This document shows, in pieces, positions 45,501-51,551 of a stretch of 53,432 nt of DNA. This DNA is from Candidatus Kuenenia stuttgartensis (GTDB lineage Bacteria; Planctomycetota; Planctomycetia; Planctomycetales; Planctomycetaceae), in contig CAMDRI010000014.1 of assembly GCA_945906725.1 (NCBI GenBank), positions 1 through 53,432 of the forward strand, written 5' to 3'. Each line of letters begins with the position of its first letter. Within the stretch, counting starts at the first letter, position 1. Made by a program: the position numbers and the translations under genes. Below the pieces are notes generated by a model, which made no database searches, was not told the DNA's origin, and saw only the letters and a program-made list of their open reading frames with translations.

Positions 45501-46789
45501 TTGAGCCGGACGAGGTCTTCACCGTCGCGCTCTCGCTGCCACCCGGTACTCCGTCCGAAGTCTCGATCGACCCGGATTTGGCGTCCGGCAAGGTCGTCAT
45601 TCGCAACGACGATCAGGCGATTCTGACTGAAGACGGCGACGCATTGGCGCTGACGCTGAGTAATGAGTTGACCGCCCTGCTCGGTGCCGGTCCCAAGAAC
45701 AACCCCGCACTGCTGGCCGCACTGCGAGCCAAAGCGGTGCAGATCATCCAATCTCAGGGGCTGACCAAAGCGATCGTCATCATCATCGACCCTGTCGATT
45801 TCGTGCTGACCGATCCCGGCGGCCGCCAATCGGGCTACTCGGAAACCGCTGGCTCCGTGAATCAGATTCCCGGCACGTACTACTCCGGCGACGGCGCTAT
45901 CGAACTGCTGATCGTCCCACTGCCGCCTGACGGCACCTACAACGTGCAACTCGCGGGGTTGGGAGGCGACTTCAATGCCTCGATTACTGTCGTCGATAGC
46001 AATGGCACAGCCACCAACATCGTCAGCCAAAATCTTTCGGACGGCGCGACGAGCAGCGTCTCGTTTCAAGTCGGAAACACCACGATTCCCGTGGGACTCG
46101 GCCTGGCCGCCGCGAATGCCGCCGCGAGTGCGGTCGGGGTCGTCGGAGACTTTGGTCATGGGGAACTCGGCCTGGCGCTCACGTCGGCGTTGGAACAGGC
46201 AATCTCAGACGAATTCAATCTTGACGAGTCAGACTCGCGGGCGACGGGACTGATGTACTGGCTGTCGGTCTCCACTCGCGTCCTGCGACAGCAGATCATC
46301 GAGCCATTGTGGCAATCGCTAGGAACTCCGCTGGACGGTTTGTTTGATGAGGGCCGGCTCACACGCATCACGATTCCCACCGAACTGGTCGATCAATTCT
46401 GGAGCCAAGTCTGCCAAGCGCTCACCGGCGTACCGTCGGGCATCTATCGCCTGGGCAACATGCTGGAGAGTGTGATTCCGACCTTGGTGCCACGCCGAGT
46501 TCGCCCGGCACTGCCGCGATCCGGCAACCAAGGGCAACCCAACTCCGCCCCTGGCAACAACGGCGTGAAGACGAGACGCTCGTCGCTCGAACGTCCGCGC
46601 GTCGCACCGCCAAACGGCCAAGTCGAACCACCTAGCAAGCCCAACGCCACGAAAGACAAGTCGGTTCAAACACCCGACTCCAAGAAAACGGACGGACAGC
46701 AAACCAGTGCCGCACATACTCGCTGGCTGTGGCTCACCTTCAAAGACGAGAAGTCCGCCGCGAAGCCGATCGAACGTCGTGGTGCCTGA
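39596..46789 (+). CDS. Giant multidomain surface protein (2397 aa) with lectin, PATR, cadherin and Calx-beta modules
   Basis: The N-terminus has an unusual basic leader with a LEPR-XLL-like motif (APNVETLEVRLVPT, residues ~70-83), used by planctomycetes on exported giants. In order: RTX-like GGGADTITGSEFADRL and GGDGNDLLF (~171-206); a C-type-lectin-like domain (SYAAAKAQAPL ... IAASDADFEGRWEWD ... NWASGEPNNS, ~286-424); filamentous beta-solenoid repeats (~430-1210); an autotransporter-associated strand repeat (SGALTLSGTNTYTGDTVVNG, ~1219-1315); one cadherin repeat (NPVVNDQSFSIDEGS ..., ~1402-1498); and three Calx-beta domains (~1612-1745, 1748-1878, 1883-2010). A Pro/Lys-rich tail follows. 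It should be an adhesin or matrix protein. The ribosome binding site is weak. Confidence 0.88.
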   Translation: MKRVKGRAFSVCKVREKSAGPCVPVACGFEVTSMLLTLWLFGWSGKARSVVIDLPRTRCRLRPHELRRWMAPNVETLEVRLVPTVISGFASGTLQINADNADNITVTVDGENRVLVNGSFVDNGGSPLFANNTQFAVLDVRATGNFSNVISLSGVTINAVQHPLIVQVNAGGGADTITGSEFADRLDGGGGRDILRGGDGNDLLFNGFDSDGQIGDDLIVINTPLNTLSTTDISLRAEMIRLGADLRTAGGKISLFGNVMLTNDVIIATGSGSGGNVLIDGAVDSSSAYTLKTTSLSYAAAKAQAPLDVPGGYLVTIRSPAEQNAVQAIVGGNDVWIAASDADFEGRWEWDAGPDDGVQFWEGDSTGTAVNFEYSNWASGEPNNSSNVGSSNVGNAAQLIGSNTGDPGRWNDQDASLSFPYVVESQFSLSLNAGTATVNLNGSVGNISPLRSLSVDAGLMQVTGGAISTSKSQTFATALSLLGPTLLRAEEVNFNGGAGSVTGSGTSMLTMAPIKRDAAITVGAESEVLGDASFDITDLDIAALGVGFDAILIGEPPPPLNSGGGPSFQVQSTGPVTSTGPVTITGATFSNSVLIAGGSISVIGLAAGTNRVELIAGNGSITDGGGTGPDIRAGDLLLDSSSGIGDLNDDLEISVSVVSARASNTGGVFLDNTGDLAIGAAGVPGGIFTNNGVISVSTTGAMPVNQSIVSNGGNVNLTATNGISINGVPVDTTVSNGAGGQFTADADSDNDGSGTFAITSFTDFVDWSSVNQGIFADGESVEISVASTAITTVAAATDNPFANGTIYSPAQNSGDYVETRFAQQNEFVTLTFSKPRFGLFLHFDGMQYQDGVSFPGIPPELDLYSFDHTPERVSGDSNWDVNLNAIRQLNGNEAADIDGTVRFAGEINSLTLQRVANGVSSSNPNTVNLQLGLFRAGGIKTGGSVITILAADMNLDGFLDAGADRIRLIPSETNRPINLGTETAESLSLTDAELDRLMAGTLQIGDSTSGVITVSDNITRPTATDIRLTTGGDNNINFDGTNATLDSNNGNVTLVLNATGTGAITSGNALNDVRGINVLLSSGSGGLGAAGSPLITDASTLVAVTNGNASAFLQEIDSVTIASVGLSAGSGAITLTGGTFRLGGSNRIDDSSKLVVGAGAKFQLNGSDEVLVSLNGSGSVINGSATAATLSVNLAGDEVFGGVLGGAGTHVNNFGLSKSGSGALTLSGTNTYTGDTVVNGGTLRINGSITSNVTVANGATVGGSGTIKGDHSLTVQSGGSVAPGASAGILNTGNVSLESGSTFSVELNDKTPGTGHDQLNVTGTVEIGTNVVLNLNPTTEFAPAPGDTFVIINNDDGDDVSGTFAGLTAGALLPIGDNPFHIVYNFNSGDGIANDVALIANLNPVVNDQSFSIDEGSSNDTVVETVVATDAHSALNFAITGGNTSDAFVINPNTGEIRVNNSVALDPATTPTFRLTVKVTDDAGATDTATITIRVLSLAPTNLRDADLQTNKVPEVALEGSRARITLVAEDAQQDNVFYRLTDNAGGRFAIDPLTGVVTVKQGRLLQFADAKYTITAEAVSVSIDAVVHTSPEVSFDITVTQIPADALPLASILPTRVSVVEGDSGRNFITFLVKLNKPSAETITIDFSTRLGNDPTFQRPEGIRGDTPFATDQPGPWDFFRSTGQLKFDPGVIEQPLRVQIRPDDTPEENELFFVQLLSPVKSPAKFNLARQQSVAIAQILDDDSVPQLIVANTQELEGDSVGQNELVFTVRLIGDLPTGTTSVTADYFIGNIAIDTAKAGRDYGNAYESELDGQMPNSTNRLTFTNDLRTREVHVPIVGNRDDEADKTVTLRLRNRNNLETLGLSRREVTGTIINDDFITNVLVSISPEVSKIPEYNSGSQQVMFTVTLIGKPSSTVSVNYATADTTAMAGSDFEAASGTLEFTLADILAGVVRKSFSVTVFGDTAIEPDEVFTVALSLPPGTPSEVSIDPDLASGKVVIRNDDQAILTEDGDALALTLSNELTALLGAGPKNNPALLAALRAKAVQIIQSQGLTKAIVIIIDPVDFVLTDPGGRQSGYSETAGSVNQIPGTYYSGDGAIELLIVPLPPDGTYNVQLAGLGGDFNASITVVDSNGTATNIVSQNLSDGATSSVSFQVGNTTIPVGLGLAAANAAASAVGVVGDFGHGELGLALTSALEQAISDEFNLDESDSRATGLMYWLSVSTRVLRQQIIEPLWQSLGTPLDGLFDEGRLTRITIPTELVDQFWSQVCQALTGVPSGIYRLGNMLESVIPTLVPRRVRPALPRSGNQGQPNSAPGNNGVKTRRSSLERPRVAPPNGQVEPPSKPNATKDKSVQTPDSKKTDGQQTSAAHTRWLWLTFKDEKSAAKPIERRGA

Positions 46790-46871
46790 AATGCCCGTGT
46801 CACTCAGAACGTAGACGAGTCACTCTGTGACTCGAAATTTCCGGTCACGAAGTGTCCGGACTGCGAATTGA

Positions 46872-48485
46872 TCAATCGACGAGCAACGGCATTCCCTCGC
46901 CCCCCGTGTCCGCTGCGCCGGACAGACGGCAGGTTTGCGAATCGTACGCGATCGCGTGGACCAAGGCGAAACCACCGTGACTTTTCGATGCGCGTTCGAT
47001 GGCGTGATGCTTCCGAACCTCTGAGCAGACCAATTCCGGAATGCGGGCCTGACACTTAATCGTGTCTCCCTGGCAATCAAAACGGGGCGCGAGCACCGAA
47101 TCGCTGACGCTCATGCCGAAGTCGAGCACGTTGAGCATCACTTGCAGCACGGCCGTGATGATCCGAGTCGCACCAGGAGCACCCAGTGCCAGCACCGGTT
47201 GACCGTTGCGATACACGATCGTCGGCGTCATGCCGGTCGTACGTCCTTTGTGCGGAGCGATGCCGTTCGGTCCGCCCGGCAGCGGATCGAAGTTGATCAT
47301 CGAGTTGTTGTACATGAACCCCAACCCGGGAGTGATCACGCCCGAAGACGACCCCAGCGAGTGCGTCAGCGAGACCCAATTCCCCCAGTGATCGGTAACG
47401 GTGACCTGCGTCGTGTTCTTCGATTCCGTCGACCCGTGCGACACGTCGATCGGTTTGCCGGACTCGATGATCGCTCGCCAATGCGCGATCCGCTCGGGCG
47501 CGAGCATCCAATGCACACGATCCGGTTCGAAGTCGGGATCGCCGAGCATTCGGTTGCGATCCGCGAACGCCGCTTTCATCGCCTGCGAAACTCGCAGGAT
47601 GTACTTCGCCGAGTTGTGTCCCAGACATCGCAGATCGTCTGCCTCCAGAATCTTGAGAATCTGAGCCAGTGTCGGACCGCCGTGCGGCGATTGATTCGTG
47701 ACGATCTGAAAGCCGCGGTAGTTGATGACCGTTGGAACCGCCTCGCGAGTTTTGTAGCCGGCCAAATCCGCTGCGGTGATCCAGGCCCCGTTCTTCTGAA
47801 AGTCGACGGCAATCTCGCGAGCCAACTCGCCAAGGTAGAAATCATCCGGTCCGCGTTCGGCCAGTCGTCGCAGCGTCCGCGCGTAGTCGGGATGCCGGAA
47901 CTTCTCACCCGCCTCATAGGTCGAGCCGTCCGGCTTCAACCAGACGCGCTTGGCCTCGGCCGTCGCGTACAACTTTTCTCGGAGCGATGAGCCTTCAGGC
48001 TGACCGGCTGGTTCTTTCCAGCTCGTGGATTTCCAGAAGCTGACCGGCCAACCCTCGTCCGCGATGCGGATCGCCGGCTGCAACAGATCGCTCCACGACC
48101 GTGTGCAAAACCTTCGCTGCATCTCAGCCAGCCCGCGGACCATGCCGGGGACACAAATCGACCGATACCCGTTGTCGTTGACCTTGTCCTTCAGGAAGTA
48201 GCCCCAGCCATCTGGGTTCGGCCGCAGAATCGCGTCCTTCCACATGTCCGGCTTCACGAGTGAACCGGCAATCGCCGGCGCATCGAAGATCGGCGACGGC
48301 GATGTCTGGCCCGCACGATGCAACGTCATCACCAGATAGCCGCCCACTCCGCACGAGTGCGGATCGATCACTCCTTGTACGACCGCTGTCGTCACAGCCG
48401 CGTCGAACGCATTGCCTCCGGCCGCCAGCACCTTCGCACCTTCCTCGACAGCGATTGGCTGCGGAGCCACAATCATTCCGGGCAT
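46872..48485 (-). CDS. ggt: Gamma-glutamyltransferase family protein
   Basis: The ATG at 48485 (GGGAGA upstream) gives 537 residues starting MPGMIVAPQPIAVEEGAKVL. Typical motifs are GGNAFDAAVTTAVVQGVIDP and SCGVGGYLVM near the start, and the autocatalytic nucleophile Thr in ESKNTTQVTVTDHWGNWVS (normally TTH; here TTQ). After it come SLTHSLGSSSGV, FMYNNSMINFDP and GAPGATRIITAVLQ. Members cleave gamma-glutamyl bonds of glutathione or related acylamides. No signal peptide precedes the chosen start, so it may be cytoplasmic, and the substrate may not be glutathione. Confidence 0.88.
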   Translation of the reverse strand: MPGMIVAPQPIAVEEGAKVLAAGGNAFDAAVTTAVVQGVIDPHSCGVGGYLVMTLHRAGQTSPSPIFDAPAIAGSLVKPDMWKDAILRPNPDGWGYFLKDKVNDNGYRSICVPGMVRGLAEMQRRFCTRSWSDLLQPAIRIADEGWPVSFWKSTSWKEPAGQPEGSSLREKLYATAEAKRVWLKPDGSTYEAGEKFRHPDYARTLRRLAERGPDDFYLGELAREIAVDFQKNGAWITAADLAGYKTREAVPTVINYRGFQIVTNQSPHGGPTLAQILKILEADDLRCLGHNSAKYILRVSQAMKAAFADRNRMLGDPDFEPDRVHWMLAPERIAHWRAIIESGKPIDVSHGSTESKNTTQVTVTDHWGNWVSLTHSLGSSSGVITPGLGFMYNNSMINFDPLPGGPNGIAPHKGRTTGMTPTIVYRNGQPVLALGAPGATRIITAVLQVMLNVLDFGMSVSDSVLAPRFDCQGDTIKCQARIPELVCSEVRKHHAIERASKSHGGFALVHAIAYDSQTCRLSGAADTGGEGMPLLVD

Positions 48486-48620
48486 GAACACATCTCCCAC
48501 GCACGACCTGACGGAGCGACTGGTCGCCGACCAACCTGGCCGGCACAAGACCGCGCCCACGGCGGAAAGCCTATCGCGATTGGACGCTGCCACCAATCGG
48601 ATGAGGGGCAAGGGTCGCGG

Positions 48621-48725
48621 GATTGGTCATTGGTTATTGATCGTTGGTCATTGGCTATTTGCGAACGACAGGCGATGGCTGAATTCAATGACCAATCACC
48701 AACGACCAATCACCAACGACCAATC
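48621..48725. repeat. Palindromic element, family D, made of GGTCATTGGT units
   Basis: The left part has two near-tandem units (GATTGGTCATTGGTTATTGA, TCGTTGGTCATTGG). The right part, from 48686, has the inverted units in tandem (CCAATCACCAACGACCAATC...). The arms are ~35-40 bp with ~30 bp between. The element lies in the gap between the divergent ggt and WD40 genes and runs into the first codons of the latter. Confidence 0.75.
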
Positions 48726-49737
48726 TCATCGCCTGCCCCATCCCACCCTTGTCCGCCAAGTCCGGTTGTCCTCCCAATCGCTGACGGTGGTTCTGCTCAT
48801 CGCGGCCTCGTGTGCGACTGGCGGCTGTGGTTCAGACAAGACCTCGAAGGCAACGGTCACGCCACGCGAATTGACCACAGACGTGGAAGGAATCTCGCTG
48901 GTGCGGTTTAGTTCTGACGGCAGACAACTGGCCGCTGGCAGCGCGAATGGTGACGTGCTGGTCTGGAGCGAATCGAGTGATCGGCCTGTCAAATTGGAGT
49001 CCGGTCGCGGGTCGCCGCTGGTCAGTTTGACGTGGTCTCCCGATGTTTTGCTCACCGTGACGGATTTAGACCTCGGCTTCGTTGGCTGGCAATTCGGAAA
49101 GGCGGAACCGGAACGTGTCGAGTTTCCACAGTTGGCGTCCGCAGCCATCTGCATCGCGTTTCGACCGAACACCTCCGAGCGTGAATTGGCCCTGGGGATG
49201 CAGGATGGGTCATTGATCTTCGTCGACAAGGACGGCTCGAAGCAGCTCAAGCCGGAACATCGTGGTCCGGTCAAACAGGCTTTGTATTCATTGGATGGCA
49301 GGTGGCTTATCACTGCCGGTGCCGATGGAAAACTCCTGTGGCGCGACGCTGCGACACGACGGGTTGCACAATCCGTGAATGCGACCGACACCGACATCAG
49401 CCGGATTGTGCTGGATGCCGACGGCAAGCAACTGATCAGCGGCGATTGGAACGGGCGGTTGAAGGTTTGGGACATGGCCACTCGTAAATTGCTGCGCGAG
49501 TTCGAGCAACCCAACGCCGTCTCTGGCTTGGGATGGGTGCGCGGCGAATTGATCAGCGGCAGTTGGGACGGGACGCTGCGGGGCTGGGAGGTGTCTTCCG
49601 GACGTTTACTGCGGAGCATCGTGACCGGCGGTGTCATCCACGATCTGGCGACCGATTCCGGAACTTCGCGAGTTGCAACGGTCTGCTTGGATCAGTCGGT
49701 CCGAGTCTGGGATTGGCAGGCGGCGACACCGCAGTAG
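48688..49737 (+). CDS. WD40-repeat lipoprotein
   Basis: The frame has at least six WD40-like repeats, e.g. LVRFSSDGRQLAAGSANGDVLVWS, ALYSLDGRWLITAGADGKLLWRDA, IVLDADGKQLISGDWNGRLKVWDM, ELISGSWDGTLRGWEV and VATVCLDQSVRVWDW. They are preceded by a lipoprotein-type signal (SLTVVLLIAASCATGGCGSDK). The start is uncertain: the ATG at 48688 lies within a palindromic repeat and gives a 349-residue protein with a long n-region. A later TTG or GTG near 48750 would give a normal signal peptide. It should be an envelope-anchored binding scaffold. Confidence 0.75.
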   Translation: MTNHQRPITNDQSHRLPHPTLVRQVRLSSQSLTVVLLIAASCATGGCGSDKTSKATVTPRELTTDVEGISLVRFSSDGRQLAAGSANGDVLVWSESSDRPVKLESGRGSPLVSLTWSPDVLLTVTDLDLGFVGWQFGKAEPERVEFPQLASAAICIAFRPNTSERELALGMQDGSLIFVDKDGSKQLKPEHRGPVKQALYSLDGRWLITAGADGKLLWRDAATRRVAQSVNATDTDISRIVLDADGKQLISGDWNGRLKVWDMATRKLLREFEQPNAVSGLGWVRGELISGSWDGTLRGWEVSSGRLLRSIVTGGVIHDLATDSGTSRVATVCLDQSVRVWDWQAATPQ

Positions 49738-49903
49738 CACGCGATATGGAAATATCGATTGTGCCGACTCGATCAACTCCCCGTTCACTTGGTGCATGGG
49801 TTGCCGTGAATTGGCCGCAAGGATTCTGTTCATATCCTAGCCTTGAGACGGCATGACCAAAACTTTCCTCGAACCTCGTCATTCCTGAATCGAAGGCAAA
49901 GCC

Positions 49904-50233
49904 ATGAACCTCTCAGTGCCGAATTCCGCGACGAATTCCGAGTCAAATCCTGCCATCAGCACCTACGCGATCTTGTTGCTCTCCGGGATGTTGTTCGGGA
50001 TGTGCATCAGCGGCAATATGACTCAAGAAATCAAAACTTGGATGGTCTTGGCGGGAACACTGGGACTGGTGGCGTATCTCGTTGGAAATCGCGCCGCCCA
50101 GCCCCAGGCCCAAGCGCAGCAGCGGATCGCCACGATGCAGGTTGAGGAACGTCTCGATCGGCATTCGCATTTTGATTTGCATGCCGAAGACCTGCGTCTC
50201 GATCAAGCGAATGCTGCGGGGAAGTCGAATTGA
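49904..50233 (+). CDS. Small membrane protein, 109 aa
   Basis: The ATG at 49904 (GAAGGCAAAGCC upstream) encodes a protein with two predicted membrane helices (ISTYAILLLSGMLFGMCISG and TWMVLAGTLGLVAYLVG). A Gln/Ala-rich helix (RAAQPQAQAQQRIATMQVEE) and an acidic, His-containing tail follow. I do not recognise it. Its stop codon abuts the stop of the convergent PfkB gene with no gap. Confidence 0.6.
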   Translation: MNLSVPNSATNSESNPAISTYAILLLSGMLFGMCISGNMTQEIKTWMVLAGTLGLVAYLVGNRAAQPQAQAQQRIATMQVEERLDRHSHFDLHAEDLRLDQANAAGKSN

Positions 50234-51166
50234 TCACCGCCGCAAGTCGTCGGGAATCGCGGGAGTCGCTCCCGGTTGCGCAGCGACGAAGGCCCCCAGC
50301 CGATTGGCCAAAGTGACGGTTCTCTCCGCCTGCCAGTCGTTGAGCCAACCCCACAACAGCCCCGCCGAACACGCGTCGCCGGCCCCGACATTGTCCGCCT
50401 TCGGATGCCGCTCGAACCGCGCGACCAAACCGCGAACCAAAGCCTCGCCAGTCAACAACTCCGTCCCCTGCTCTCCGCGCGTCACTACGACGTACCTCAG
50501 GCCGGTCCGTAGGAAGGCTTGCAAGAGCCGACCTGCACCGCCGGATGATTCCTCGCGCGACGCGGAATCCGTCACATCATCACCGAGACCCAACAATCGC
50601 AACACGATCGGCAGCTCGTCGGCATTCAGCTTGATGGCGGTCGCCAATTCGGCTCCGCGTCGCAGGCTGTCTGCATCGAAGAATGTCACGCGCAGATTGA
50701 CATCGAACAGTCGGATCGCCTGCCGCGCCGTTTCGACGAAGCGCTGCACGGTCCGTCGCGACTTCGGACATCGCTGAGCCAATGTGCCGAACACCACCGC
50801 ATCGCAGGATTCGGCGAGCAGCCGCCAGTCCGGTGTCCATTCGAGATGATCCCAAGCCACATCGGCGAGGAAATCGTACGTCGGCTCACCATCACGCAGC
50901 GCGATGTCCACTCGGCCAGTGGGATGTGCGTCGTCGATCTGCACGAAGTTCGTCGTGAGGCCACCAGTCCGCAACTCTTCCAACATTCGCCGGCCCAACT
51001 CGTCGATCCCCGCACGGCTGGCCACAACACCTCGGCCACCACTCGCCGAGCAAAGCTGATGCGCGTGGTACGCCACATTCAACGGCGCTCCACCCAGAAT
51101 GGCCCGATCGGGAAAGACGTCGAACAGCGACTCGCCCAGTCCGACAATCGTGAAAGCAGTAGTCAT
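50234..51166 (-). CDS. PfkB-family carbohydrate kinase (fructokinase-like)
   Basis: The ATG at 51166 (GAGGAC upstream) gives 310 residues. The N-terminal FTIVGLGESLFDVFPDRAILGGAPLNVAYHAHQL matches bacterial fructokinase-like PfkB members, and the C-terminal VGAGDACSAGLLWGWL is the anion-hole and catalytic Asp motif. VVVTRGEQGTELL is the ATP-site strand. It phosphorylates a sugar such as fructose using ATP. A truncated plus-strand frame starts at the same spot in the opposite direction. Confidence 0.9.
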   Translation of the reverse strand: MTTAFTIVGLGESLFDVFPDRAILGGAPLNVAYHAHQLCSASGGRGVVASRAGIDELGRRMLEELRTGGLTTNFVQIDDAHPTGRVDIALRDGEPTYDFLADVAWDHLEWTPDWRLLAESCDAVVFGTLAQRCPKSRRTVQRFVETARQAIRLFDVNLRVTFFDADSLRRGAELATAIKLNADELPIVLRLLGLGDDVTDSASREESSGGAGRLLQAFLRTGLRYVVVTRGEQGTELLTGEALVRGLVARFERHPKADNVGAGDACSAGLLWGWLNDWQAERTVTLANRLGAFVAAQPGATPAIPDDLRR

Positions 51167-51413
51167 GTTCGCGTTGTCCTCGAAGTTCGCCCCCAATCCC
51201 GGTCGAGCCGACATCCCCGCCTTCCAAGCCATCAGCGAAATGCTCCCGAAGATCACTTTCGGCGACGACAACTACGACACGTTCCTCGATCAAGTTAAAG
51301 CCGCCGAGAATTCATTCCGCTCGTACAAGAAATTCGGCGGCATGGCCGTGCATTCCTACGAGTCATTCCAACTCCTGATCCGCCGCCCAACCATTGCCTC
51401 GCGGCCGCGATAA
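51165..51413 (+). pseudogene. C-terminal fragment of a hypothetical protein
   Basis: An 82-residue frame begins MFALSSKFAPNPGRADIPAF, and its last two thirds look like real protein (DDNYDTFLDQVKAAENSFRSYKKFGGMAVHSYESFQLL). I recall a similar FGG.AIH.Y.SY ending on larger planctomycete proteins. The upstream part is missing, since the PfkB gene starts there on the other strand. It is therefore probably a 3' remnant rather than a gene. Confidence 0.4.
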
Positions 51414-51424
51414 GGCCAATCACA

Positions 51425-51539
51425 AACCCCACCGAGCTTGCCTCGGTGGCTCGCAGGCTTCTGCACTACTGCTTTTATCTTGAACGACGAGGAGCAGTGC
51501 AAAAGCCCGCGAGCCACCGGGACAAGCCCGGTGGGGTTC
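51425..51539. repeat. Palindromic element, family E (CCCACCGAG...GCCCGGTGGGG)
   Basis: The left arm (AACCCCACCGAGCTTGCCTC..., to ~51474) and right arm (from ~51491, ending ...GACAAGCCCGGTGGGGTTC) are imperfect inverted complements of ~49 bp. Each arm contains its own hairpin (CCACCGAGCTTGCCTCGGTGG and its counterpart). It lies 12 bp beyond the stop of the last minus-strand gene. Confidence 0.8.
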
Positions 51540-51551
51540 ATGGCGATTTCA

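Noticed and set aside
45083..46159. Minus-strand frames opposite the giant surface protein
   Set aside because: Several overlapping antisense frames with no start signals; the plus-strand domains are clear.
48600..48730. Possible CRISPR-like array from the repeated ACCAATCACCAACG units
   Set aside because: The units are too short, lack unique spacers and form an inverted repeat; no cas genes are present.
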